From Streptomyces sp. DG2A-72 (lineage in GTDB: Bacteria; Actinomycetota; Actinomycetes; Streptomycetales; Streptomycetaceae): a stretch of DNA of 64,000 nucleotides. Location of the stretch: assembly GCF_030499575.1 (NCBI RefSeq), contig NZ_JASTLC010000001.1, positions 2,070,001 through 2,134,000 on the forward strand. The letters are read 5' to 3'. The notes under the pieces were generated by a model. It did no database searches. It had not been told where the DNA came from and worked only from the letters and a program-made list of their open reading frames with translations. Position 1 is the stretch's first letter; each line of letters opens with the position of its first letter. This document shows, one piece after another, positions 17,318 to 24,834 of this stretch. Position numbers and translations under genes: made by a program.

Positions 17318-18619
17318 TCAGCGGGCCGCCTCGTCCTCCACCGTGCGGTCGCGGCCCGCCAGGACGCCCACGACCATCTGGGGGATCATCAAGCCGGTCA
17401 TGAGCGCGATCGGCAGGCCCCAGCCGCCGCTGTGCTGGTAGAGGACGCCCACCAGGAGCGGGCCGGGGATGGAGATCAGATACCCCGTGCTCTGCGCGAA
17501 CGCCGACAGCTGGGCGACGCCCGCGCCGGTCCTGGCCCGCATCCCGACCATGGTGAGGGACAGCGGGAACGCGCAGTTGGACACGCCGAGCAGCAGTGCC
17601 CAGGCCCAGGCGCCGCCGGCCGGCGCAGCGTACAGGCCGGCGTATCCGGCGAGCCCGCAGACGCCGAGCGCGATCACGATCGGGCCCTGATGGGGCAGCC
17701 GGCCGGCCACGCGCGGGATGACGAAGGCGAGCGGCACGCCCATCACCATGGTGGCGGCCAGCAGCAGCCCGGCCGTGCCGGCGGGTACGCCCGCGTCGCG
17801 GAAGATCTGCGCCATCCAGCCCATCGTGATGTAGGCGGCGGTGGCCTGGAGCCCGAAGAAGACGGCGAGCGCCCAGGCGGTACGGCTGCGGGTGATGCGC
17901 AGAGCGGGCTCCACGCGCGCGTGCGCCTCGGTGCCGGGCTCCACGCGCGGGTGCACCTCGGCAGGCGGCAGCGCCCCCCGCTGCCGTACGAGCGGGATCC
18001 ACGGCAGTACGGCCACCGCCGCGAGCCCCGCCCACACCGCCAGCCCGGACTGCCAACTGCCGCCCAGCACGTCGGCCATGGGCACGGTCACAGCCGCCGC
18101 GGCGGCGGTGCCGAGGGCGAGGGCCATCGAGTACAGGCCGGTCATGGAGCCGACCCGGTCCGGGAACCAGCGCTTGACGATGACCGGCATGAGGACGTTG
18201 CTGACGGCGATGCCCATGAGCGCGAGGGCGCTGGCGGCCAGGAATCCGGGCACGCTCCCGGCGTACGGCCGGATCAGCAGGCCCGCGGTGATGGCGGCCA
18301 TGCCGGCGCAGACGACCGCGCCCGGCCCGAAGCGGCGGGCGAGCCGCGGGGCCATGACGCCGAACACGGCGAAGCAGAGCGGGGGCACCGAGGTGAGCAG
18401 GCCGGCCACGCTGCCGCTCATGCCGAGCCCGTCGCGGACCTCTTCCAGGAGGGCACCGAGGCTGGTGATGGCGGGGCGGAGGTTGACGGCGGCGAGCACG
18501 ATGCCGAGGACGACAAGCCGGGTCGTCCACGCGCGCGTGGAGGTCGGGGATTCGCCTGTCATGGGTGCCGAGCCGCGTATCGTCGGGGGCTTTGTCGTCC
18601 GGGTTTCCTCGCGTGCCAT
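17318..18619 (-). CDS. CynX/NimT-family MFS transporter
   Basis: A 433-residue transporter with about twelve membrane segments and a charged central loop (HPRVEPGTEAHARVEP) between helices 6 and 7. The first helix, LVVLGIVLAAVNLRPAITSLG, is typical of the CynX/NimT (cyanate/2-nitroimidazole) family; the substrate cannot be predicted. ATG 18619 is chosen because TATGAT (18632-18627) lies seven bases upstream, giving a leaderless transcript; ATG 18562 is an alternative. It is divergent from a GntR regulator with an operator-like palindrome between them. Confidence 0.87.
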   Translation of the reverse strand: MAREETRTTKPPTIRGSAPMTGESPTSTRAWTTRLVVLGIVLAAVNLRPAITSLGALLEEVRDGLGMSGSVAGLLTSVPPLCFAVFGVMAPRLARRFGPGAVVCAGMAAITAGLLIRPYAGSVPGFLAASALALMGIAVSNVLMPVIVKRWFPDRVGSMTGLYSMALALGTAAAAAVTVPMADVLGGSWQSGLAVWAGLAAVAVLPWIPLVRQRGALPPAEVHPRVEPGTEAHARVEPALRITRSRTAWALAVFFGLQATAAYITMGWMAQIFRDAGVPAGTAGLLLAATMVMGVPLAFVIPRVAGRLPHQGPIVIALGVCGLAGYAGLYAAPAGGAWAWALLLGVSNCAFPLSLTMVGMRARTGAGVAQLSAFAQSTGYLISIPGPLLVGVLYQHSGGWGLPIALMTGLMIPQMVVGVLAGRDRTVEDEAAR

Positions 18620-18626
18620 GAAGCCC

Positions 18627-18632
18627 ATCATA
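18627..18632 (-). promoter_or_regulatory. Promoter -10 box (TATGAT) of the MFS gene
   Basis: Minus-strand TATGAT ends seven bases before the MFS start codon; TGGACA lies 19 bases further upstream as a possible -35. Confidence 0.55.
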
Positions 18633-18633
18633 G

Positions 18634-18648
18634 AATCATGGGATGATT
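18634..18648. promoter_or_regulatory. Palindromic operator AATCAT-GGG-ATGATT
   Basis: A perfect 6-3-6 inverted repeat in an unusually AT-rich stretch, lying between the -35 and -10 of the MFS promoter and 54 bases upstream of the GntR gene. It fits a site for the adjacent FCD-type GntR protein. Confidence 0.65.
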
Positions 18649-18701
18649 GGTTGTCCACCCTCCGGCCGCTTCCGGTCGACCGTCCCGTGCGAAGGTGAGC
18701 C

Positions 18702-19397
18702 ATGCCCCTGAGTCACCCCCGCAGGTCGGCGCTGTCCGAGCAGGTCATCGCCGCGCTGCGGAACCAGATCACCTCGGGTGAGTGGCCGGTCGGCTCGCGC
18801 ATCCCGACGGAGCCCGAGCTGGTCGAGCAGCTCGGCGTCGCCCGCAACACGGTGCGTGAGGCCGTCCGCGCACTCGCGCACAACGGCCTGCTGGACATCC
18901 GCCAGGGCTCCGGCACCTATGTGGTCGCGACCAGTGAGCTGGCGGGCGTGATGCACCGCCGCTTCGCCGACGCCGACCCGCGGCACATCGCCGAACTGCG
19001 CTCCACACTGGAGTCCGGCGCCGCGAGGCTGGCCGCCGAGCGGCGTACCGAGAAGGACCTCAAGCAGCTCGACGCGCTGCTGGTGCGGCGCGAGGAGGCG
19101 TGGGCGTCGGGCGACGCGGAGGCCTTCGTGGCGGCGGACGCGACCTTCCACCTGGCGGTGGTGGCCGCCTCCCACAACGACGCGATGACGGCCATGTACG
19201 CGGACCTGAGCGAGGTGCTGCGGGACTGGCTGCGCGAGGACGTCGGCCAGGAGCTGACGCCGGAGACGTACATGGACCACACACGGCTCGTCGACGCGAT
19301 CCGGGCGGGCGACACGGCGGCAGCGGCAGCGGAGGCCGCGAGCTATCCGTTCCTGTGCCGTCCCGGCCGGTTCACAGCGCCCGCTTCCGGTGACTGA
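18702..19397 (+). CDS. GntR-family (FadR/FCD) transcriptional regulator
   Basis: A 231-residue regulator. An N-terminal winged helix (about 8-75: SEQVIAALRNQITSGEWPVGSRIPTEPELVEQLGVARNTVREAVRALAHNGLL with G-S-G-T-Y wing) is followed by an all-helical FCD effector domain (about 88-215) with metal-binding-type D/H residues in DATFHLAVVAAS and the final H of YMDHTRLVDAI. It is divergent from the MFS transporter and probably represses it through the 18634-18648 palindrome until a small carboxylate-type ligand binds. Its 3' end overlaps the convergent next gene by 26 bases. Confidence 0.92.
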   Translation: MPLSHPRRSALSEQVIAALRNQITSGEWPVGSRIPTEPELVEQLGVARNTVREAVRALAHNGLLDIRQGSGTYVVATSELAGVMHRRFADADPRHIAELRSTLESGAARLAAERRTEKDLKQLDALLVRREEAWASGDAEAFVAADATFHLAVVAASHNDAMTAMYADLSEVLRDWLREDVGQELTPETYMDHTRLVDAIRAGDTAAAAAEAASYPFLCRPGRFTAPASGD

Positions 19398-19725
19398 CCC
19401 ACACCGAGCGGACCTCTTTCCAGCAGCGGCCGGTCAGCCGCACGGTCTGCGCGGGTCCCGCGTCGACCGCGGCGCCGTCGCTGTCGACGTCCCACCAGCG
19501 GTCGCACTCGATGTGCAGACGGACGCTGTCCGTTCGCGGATACGGGTTGTGGCAGAACGCGGTCACGTAGGAGCCGATGACCCTGCTGCGGCACGCCGCG
19601 CCGAACGGCTCCGGTGCGGCGGCTTGCCGTACCTTCACGCGCGCGTGGGGCATCGCCTCGTACGACAGGGAGAGCACGAGAGCGACGGCGACGGTCACTG
19701 AGGCCAGGCTGCGGGACATGCGCAC
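19372..19725 (-). CDS. Exported protein of unknown function
   Basis: 117 residues from GTG 19725, chosen because GAGGAGGT lies six bases upstream; ATG 19719 is the alternative. A signal peptide (SLASVTVAVALVLSLSYEA) is followed by a small polar domain with four cysteines (CRSRV, AFCHN, IECDRWW, RCWKE) that could form two disulfides. No family recognised. Convergent and overlapping by 26 bases with the GntR gene. Confidence 0.7.
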   Translation of the reverse strand: MRMSRSLASVTVAVALVLSLSYEAMPHARVKVRQAAAPEPFGAACRSRVIGSYVTAFCHNPYPRTDSVRLHIECDRWWDVDSDGAAVDAGPAQTVRLTGRCWKEVRSVWVSHRKRAL

Positions 19726-19839
19726 AACGGGACCTCCTCGGCCGTGCTGGGGAGGGAAGCGTGTGGTGAACGCGTAATCCAGGGTGTGCGGTGGTCGCCC
19801 TTCCGCGCCCGGCGGGTGGGCCGAACGGGTGACGTGCCA

Positions 19840-19872
19840 AGGGCCCGCGCCCCGGAAAGGAACGCGAGCCCT
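19840..19872 (-). terminator. Possible terminator of the fab operon
   Basis: Imperfect stem AGGGC-CGCG (19840-19849) / CGCG-GCCCT (19863-19872) downstream of fabI on the minus strand, without a T tail. Confidence 0.4.
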
Positions 19873-19891
19873 CTGCTGGATCGGTCGTGCG

Positions 19892-20659
19892 TCACGCACC
19901 GATGGCGTGCAGACCCCCGTCGACGTGGATGATCTCGCCGGTGGTCTTGGGGAACCAGTCGCTGAGCAGGGCGACGATGCCGCGGCCGGCCGGGTCCGGG
20001 TCCTTGAGGTCCCACTCCAGCGGGGCACGGGTGTCCCACACGGAGGCGAGCTCCGAGAAGCCCGGGATGGACTTGGCGGCCATGGAACCGATGGGGCCCG
20101 CGGAGATGAGGTTGCAGCGGATGTTCTGCTTGCCCAGGTCACGCGCCATGTAGCGGCTGGTGGCCTCCAGGGCGGCCTTGGCCGGGCCCATCCAGTCGTA
20201 CTGCGGCCAGGCGTACTGCGCGTCGAAGGTGAGGCCGACGACCGAGCCGCCGTTCTGCATCAGCGGCAGGCAGGCCATGGTCAGCGACTTCAGGGAGTAC
20301 GCCGAGACGTGCATGGCCGTGGCGACCGACTCGAACGGCGTGTTGAGGAAGTTGCCGCCGAGCGCGTCCTGCGGCGCGAAGCCGATGGAGTGAACGACGC
20401 CGTCGAGGCCGCCGAGCTCCTCGCCGACGATGTCGGCCAGGCGGCCGAGGTGCTCGTCGTTGGTGACGTCGAGCTCGATGACCTTGGTGGGCTTGGGGAG
20501 CTTCTTGGCGATGCGCTCGGTCAGCGTGGGCCGCGGGAACGCGGTCAGGATGATCTCGGCGCCCTGCTCCTGGGCCAGCTTGGCGGCGTGGAAGGCGATG
20601 GACGACTCCATCAGCACACCGGTGATCAGGACGCGCTTGCCCTCGAGAATTCCGCTCAT
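19892..20659 (-). CDS. fabI: Enoyl-ACP reductase (NADH), InhA/FabI type
   Basis: A 255-residue enzyme that reduces trans-2-enoyl-ACP, the last step of each fatty-acid elongation cycle. Cofactor loop GVLMESSIAFH near residue 14 and the catalytic set F145, Y154, K161 (FDAQYAWPQYDWMGPAK) align with InhA F149/Y158/K165, a constant offset of four. It starts five bases after the fabG stop, so the two form an operon equivalent to mycobacterial mabA-inhA. It would be the expected target of triclosan or isoniazid-type inhibitors. Confidence 0.96.
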   Translation of the reverse strand: MSGILEGKRVLITGVLMESSIAFHAAKLAQEQGAEIILTAFPRPTLTERIAKKLPKPTKVIELDVTNDEHLGRLADIVGEELGGLDGVVHSIGFAPQDALGGNFLNTPFESVATAMHVSAYSLKSLTMACLPLMQNGGSVVGLTFDAQYAWPQYDWMGPAKAALEATSRYMARDLGKQNIRCNLISAGPIGSMAAKSIPGFSELASVWDTRAPLEWDLKDPDPAGRGIVALLSDWFPKTTGEIIHVDGGLHAIGA

Positions 20660-20664
20660 GGTGA

Positions 20665-21369
20665 TCAGTGACCCATTCCCAGTCCGCCGTCAACGGGAAT
20701 GACGGCTCCAGTGATGTACGAGGCGTCGTCCGAGGCGAGGAACCGCACCGCCGCGGCGACCTCGTCCGGCTGCGCGTACCGGCCGAGCGGCACCTGCGAC
20801 ACGATGGCGGCCCGCTGCTCGTCGGTGAGCACCTTCGTCATGTCGGTGTCGACGAAGCCGGGCGCGACGACGTTGAAGGTGATGTTGCGTGAGCCCAGCT
20901 CACGGGCGAGGGAACGCGCGAAGCCGACCAGGGCGGCCTTGGAGGCGGCGTAGTTCGACTGACCAGGACCGCCGTACAGCCCGACCACCGAGGAGATGAG
21001 GACGACACGGCCCTTCTTGGCGCGCAGCATGCCGCGGTTGGCGCGCTTGACGACACGGAAGGTGCCGGTGAGGTTGGTGTCGACGACCGAGGTGAAGTCC
21101 TCCTCGGTCATACGCATCAGGAGCTGGTCCTTGGTGATGCCGGCGTTGGCGATCAGGACCTCGACGGGCCCGTGCGCGTCCTCGATCTCCTTGTAGGCCT
21201 GCTCCACCTGCTCGGGGTCGGTGATGTCGCACTTGACGGCGAGGAAGCCGGCGGGCGGCTCACCGGAACGGTAGGTGATGGCGACCTTGTCGCCGGCGTC
21301 GACGAATGCGCGGGCGATGGCGAGGCCGATGCCCCGGTTGCCTCCGGTGACGAGAACCGAGCGGCTCAA
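20665..21369 (-). CDS. fabG: 3-oxoacyl-ACP reductase
   Basis: A 234-residue SDR that reduces beta-ketoacyl-ACP with NADPH in type II fatty-acid synthesis. TGGNRGIG (residues 8-15), NAG (75-77), S127, Y140 and K144 form the cofactor and catalytic sites. The start is TTG 21369, with AAAGGGTGA just upstream and no better in-frame start. First gene of the fabG-fabI operon. Together with fabI it marks the left core boundary of the accessory block at 21.5-42 kb. Confidence 0.95.
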   Translation of the reverse strand: MSRSVLVTGGNRGIGLAIARAFVDAGDKVAITYRSGEPPAGFLAVKCDITDPEQVEQAYKEIEDAHGPVEVLIANAGITKDQLLMRMTEEDFTSVVDTNLTGTFRVVKRANRGMLRAKKGRVVLISSVVGLYGGPGQSNYAASKAALVGFARSLARELGSRNITFNVVAPGFVDTDMTKVLTDEQRAAIVSQVPLGRYAQPDEVAAAVRFLASDDASYITGAVIPVDGGLGMGH

Positions 21370-21490
21370 CGGATCACCCTTTCACTAGCGGTTGGTACCC
21401 CCGCCCGAACACCTGGATGACAGGCGGCTTCCCTCGAAACCTATCGGTCCGCAACATCGGCCGCCGACGTCGGGGATGACAGGGCGAAGG

Positions 21491-21523
21491 GGTGCTGTCT
21501 GTAGGGTTCTCACAGACAGCACC
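21491..21523. terminator. Terminator hairpin at the end of the toxin-antitoxin operon
   Basis: Perfect 12-bp stem GGTGCTGTCTGT (21491-21502) / ACAGACAGCACC (21512-21523) between the fabG promoter and the PIN toxin stop. Confidence 0.7.
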
Positions 21524-21550
21524 TCTTCGGCGGACACTCGCCCGGCGGGC

Positions 21551-21946
21551 TCAGTCCGTCATGCCGGGAGCGTGGGCGGGGAGCCCTGCTGACCTGGCTG
21601 TGTCCAGCATCCGCTTGTCATAGGTCACCAGCGCCGTGAGGTTCTCTCCCAGACTGAGCGCGCTGGCCACATGAACGGCGTCCAGCGTGCGCAGGCGGCC
21701 GGTCAGTGCGGAGGCCGCCCGGCGCACCTCCGCGGTCAGTAGAATCTCACCGACTCCGCGCTCCAGCTCGGCCATGGCGTCAGGGAACGTCCCCGTGAGG
21801 TCGAGTGTGCGAGTCGTCTCGACAAAGCCCAGGCTGCTGGTGGCCATGGGGCGGCTTCCCCGGTCGCCGAGAAAGGCGTCCAGCGCGGTCCAGTAGTTGC
21901 GCTGTGACATCCATGTGACCAGCGCCGAGGAATCCATGTAGATCAC
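21551..21946 (-). CDS. PIN-domain toxin (VapC-like ribonuclease)
   Basis: 131 residues, GTG start at 21946 overlapping the antitoxin stop by four bases (GTGA). The PIN acidic residues are in place: D5 (YMDSSALV), E43 (FVETTR), D89 (LRTLDAVHVASA) and D110 (VTYDKRML). VapC-type toxins are Mg-dependent RNases that cut specific tRNAs or rRNA when the antitoxin is degraded. Length and gene order are typical. Confidence 0.9.
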   Translation of the reverse strand: MIYMDSSALVTWMSQRNYWTALDAFLGDRGSRPMATSSLGFVETTRTLDLTGTFPDAMAELERGVGEILLTAEVRRAASALTGRLRTLDAVHVASALSLGENLTALVTYDKRMLDTARSAGLPAHAPGMTD

Positions 21947-22227
21947 CGGTAGTCCTCCTCGCGCTCCGCGAGGAGGGTGGCGAGCGGATCGACGTCGTCG
22001 GGTACGTCGTAGCGCGGCATGCCATGGCGGTCGGCCGCCGTGTACTCGGGCAGCCTGATCTTGCCCTCCGCCACGAGGTGCGCGTATCGCTGCATAGGGC
22101 TTTCCGCCGGGGTCACTATGGCGATGACGTTGCCATGGCGGGTGACCTCGACGGTCTCCCCCTTCTCCACGCGGGCGAAGACGGCGCTGGGATTGTAGGA
22201 GAACTCACGGACGGAAACGGCGCTCAT
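21943..22227 (-). CDS. Phd/YefM-family antitoxin
   Basis: 94 residues from ATG 22227 (AAGGAG seven bases upstream). N-terminal Phd fold: AVSVREFSYNPSAVFARVEKGETVEVTRHGNVIAIVTPA, which dimerises and binds the operator; the C-terminal half (RLPEYTAADRHGMPRYDVPDD...REEDYR) is the flexible toxin-neutralising part. It is the first gene of the coupled pair and probably autoregulates through an inverted repeat upstream. Confidence 0.9.
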   Translation of the reverse strand: MSAVSVREFSYNPSAVFARVEKGETVEVTRHGNVIAIVTPAESPMQRYAHLVAEGKIRLPEYTAADRHGMPRYDVPDDVDPLATLLAEREEDYR

Positions 22228-22259
22228 GACGGGCTCCTTCGCTGCGGCAGGGCACAGCA

Positions 22260-22283
22260 CATTGTGCCTACATCTCTACAATG
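22260..22283. promoter_or_regulatory. Inverted repeat CATTGT-N12-ACAATG upstream of the antitoxin
   Basis: Arms at 22260-22265 and 22278-22283, 33-56 bases before the antitoxin start, in the only AT-rich patch of this intergenic region. Position fits a Phd operator. Confidence 0.5.
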
Positions 22284-22349
22284 GTACCCACATCACTGAG
22301 GGTGTTCAGGTGATCTTCCGGGAGGTGCCGGCGCTGCCGCATCGCCTGT

Positions 22350-23483
22350 TCACACCAACGCGGGATTCCCACAGCATTTCTTGTATTTGCGCTCCGAGCC
22401 GCACCAACAGGGGGCGTTGCGGGGCGGGGGCCACGCTTCGGTTTCTCCGGTCCGTGCGAGCTCCGCGGCATATGCCGAGCGCGCCGACGGCGCATCGGAG
22501 GTGAGGCCCGCCTGCCGTGCGTGCGCTGCGAGACCGGCGACATCGCCGCGGCCGACGGCGAGATGCGTCGCGCCTTCCTCCGACAGCTGCCGCAGGACCT
22601 CTTCGACCTGCCGCAGGTGACCGGCGTGGTCGGTGCCGTAGGCGTCCGCGGAAGCGGGCCAGCGAGCTAGGAGCTCCTCGAATTCGTCCGCTGCCCAGAA
22701 CAGCACGCAGGTCATGCGGGGCTGGGCTTGGGCGGCACGGTAGGCCTCGGCCTCCTGCTGCACGGCCGCGATCTCGGCCTCCATCGCCTCCGGATCGCTC
22801 TCCCAGGTGGCACGTTGTCGCCTCGGATCGTGCAGTTCGTCCGGCGGGCGTGCCGCGCTGAACAGGGGACCTCGGGCCTCGTGCAGTTCGTCGGCGAGGT
22901 CGTCGCAGTCGTCGTGCGGCTCGCCGAGAAGTCTGCGGACGCGGTGGCGCCCGGTGACGAGTTGCTCGACCTCCATCGCGCGCTCGGCTCCTTCGACGGA
23001 CGCCGGGGTGAGCGGGGTGCCCGGACCGAGCGCGTGTGTGATCCCGGCGGTGAACCACTCCATGGCCGCCCGGGGTTCGTCCTTCGACTCCAGCAGTTCG
23101 GCGACGTAGTGCCAAGGTCCAGGGTCCTTGGGGTGGCGCGCCCGCAGATCGGCGATCGCTTCCCGGGCCTCGTCCGCCCGGCCCATGTCCCAGAGCGCCT
23201 CGGACCGGTACGCCGCGACCATCTCCGGTTCCTCGCAGCCTTCTTCCAGCAGCCGGTCGTAGATAGCGAGCGCCCGGTGGAACTCCTTGGCCAGGGTCCA
23301 TTCACTCGCGGCTTCCAGAAGGGTTTCCTCGCGGTACTCCGGATACTGGTCGGCCGACTCGTCCATCGCGGTGGCAGCTTCCACGCCGGAGGCGTAGAAG
23401 CGGAAGGTGGTCTGAGGCGCGTGCTTGCTGCGTACCTGTGCCTTCAACTTCGTCTTCTTCTTGGGGCGGTGCTTGCTGGACAT
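22350..23483 (-). CDS. TPR-like protein with C-terminal SEC-C zinc motif
   Basis: 377 residues, ATG 23483 after GAGGAAG. A basic start (SSKHRPKKKTKLKAQ) precedes a helical-repeat region (about 55-160; TLAKEFHRALAIYDRLLEEGCEEPEMV, SEALWDMGRADEAREAIADL) that reads as TPRs. A charged middle part follows, and the protein ends in the SEC-C zinc finger NAPCWCGSERKYKKCC. SEC-C motifs bind Zn and mediate contacts with proteins or nucleic acid. It sits at the left flank of the McrBC pair on the same strand with a 79-base gap, so an accessory defence role is possible but not shown. Confidence 0.82.
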   Translation of the reverse strand: MSSKHRPKKKTKLKAQVRSKHAPQTTFRFYASGVEAATAMDESADQYPEYREETLLEAASEWTLAKEFHRALAIYDRLLEEGCEEPEMVAAYRSEALWDMGRADEAREAIADLRARHPKDPGPWHYVAELLESKDEPRAAMEWFTAGITHALGPGTPLTPASVEGAERAMEVEQLVTGRHRVRRLLGEPHDDCDDLADELHEARGPLFSAARPPDELHDPRRQRATWESDPEAMEAEIAAVQQEAEAYRAAQAQPRMTCVLFWAADEFEELLARWPASADAYGTDHAGHLRQVEEVLRQLSEEGATHLAVGRGDVAGLAAHARQAGLTSDAPSARSAYAAELARTGETEAWPPPRNAPCWCGSERKYKKCCGNPALV

Positions 23484-23562
23484 GCTTCCTCAACTTAGCG
23501 GCAGGCAAGGGAGACACGCATTCCTCCTCGGAGTGAGCGAACACCAGGGAGGCTGTCAGGAG

Positions 23563-24834
23563 TCACGGCGTCGGAGCCGCCGACTCCGTCCGGATGCGGA
23601 GCAGTACGCCGGCCAGCTCCCCTATTCGGGCGCGCAACTCCCGGTACGGCAGAGAGAGGTCGACCACGTGGCAGTACAGCCGGATCACCTGGCCAGCCAC
23701 AGGCACCTCCATGACGTTCTCGTTCCCAGCGGCCGATACGAGGTGCCCTTCGCTGGTCCCGAGGCGTACGCAGTAGGCGAACATCTGGTACAGGTCGGGC
23801 CGTTTCGTACCGTCCTTGTATTTGGCATCGACGATGATTGCCGGGACGAGTCGGCGGCCCCCGTCAGGGGGTGGCAGATAGTGGATGAGATCAGGCTTCA
23901 GCAGTTCCTTCTTGCCCAGGTCGAGGTGGTGGTCCCGGTCGCGGGGCTCAGCACGGCCGCCGGCTCGGCGCTGGAGTTCCTCGCCCAGGGCGGTGGCAAG
24001 GAACGTCTCGAACACCCGCCACATCTCCAGCAGCAGACCATCGACGAGGACGCGGCGGCCGTCGTCGAGTTCGTACGACGCGCCGCGCAGGATCAGCTCG
24101 GCGAGGCCGAGGGCCCGTTGGTAGCGGCTGTTGAGCCGGGTCGCCGTCCAAGCGGGCAGCGGCGCTCCCGGCCGTGGCGCGGTTACTCCGTCCAGCTGGG
24201 CAACGATTCTGCGCAGCCTGGCTCTGAGAGTGGGATCGAGTCCTGGGAGTCTGATCAGACGGCGAGCGGCCCCGAGCAGGAGGCGATTCTCGCCGATGTC
24301 GGGTGTGTGGTCGTCGTAGGTGACTTCCAGGGGCAGGGAGAGGCCGGGACGGCGGCGCAGCTGGGCCGGGGCGCGTAGTCGGCCGCGCAGCATCGGAAGG
24401 GTGTCGTCGACCTCGCGGTAGCCGAGCAGTACGCCGGGCCGCAGCGCGCGATCCGCGGCCTCGGTGAAGGCATAGCCGACCGCTGGCAGCAGTTCGTGGC
24501 GGGCCCCGGCTTCAACCGGCTCGTCCGACCATTTGGCGTGTCCCGAGGCGTAGGCCAGGAGATAGAGGAGCCGGTCCACAGGGATCTTGGGAGCGATGCG
24601 CAGCTGTACGGCGGAGTCGTCGCCGCCGAGCCTGACTCCCCCGACCATGGCTTTGGCTCGAAGCTCGTAGCGATCCCTGGTGCCCTTCTTCTGGCGTCCC
24701 GCGGGTTTGATGTCGACGAGTTTCGAGGCACGCTCCCCCGTCAGGACGTGCGCCTGCCCTGGAGTGAGGGTCCAGGTGCTCCAGCCCGCGCCCTCGTCGA
24801 GGTCGATCCGGGCGAGGGCGGGTGGGGTGGTCAT
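23563..24834 (-). CDS. McrC-like 5-methylcytosine restriction endonuclease subunit
   Basis: 423 residues. The C-terminal PD-(D/E)xK nuclease is visible: E-rich helix (VFETFLATALGEEL), then KPDLIHYL (about 312) and AIIVDAKYK (about 330-338), as in the McrBC 5-methylcytosine restriction family. The N-terminal part (1-120) carries LRIAPKIPVDRLLYLLAYASG, also conserved in McrC. Its start overlaps the McrB-like stop (ATGA, 24831-24834), so the subunits are made together. McrC supplies the cutting activity; McrB supplies GTP-driven translocation and site recognition. Confidence 0.9.
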   Translation of the reverse strand: MTTPPALARIDLDEGAGWSTWTLTPGQAHVLTGERASKLVDIKPAGRQKKGTRDRYELRAKAMVGGVRLGGDDSAVQLRIAPKIPVDRLLYLLAYASGHAKWSDEPVEAGARHELLPAVGYAFTEAADRALRPGVLLGYREVDDTLPMLRGRLRAPAQLRRRPGLSLPLEVTYDDHTPDIGENRLLLGAARRLIRLPGLDPTLRARLRRIVAQLDGVTAPRPGAPLPAWTATRLNSRYQRALGLAELILRGASYELDDGRRVLVDGLLLEMWRVFETFLATALGEELQRRAGGRAEPRDRDHHLDLGKKELLKPDLIHYLPPPDGGRRLVPAIIVDAKYKDGTKRPDLYQMFAYCVRLGTSEGHLVSAAGNENVMEVPVAGQVIRLYCHVVDLSLPYRELRARIGELAGVLLRIRTESAAPTP

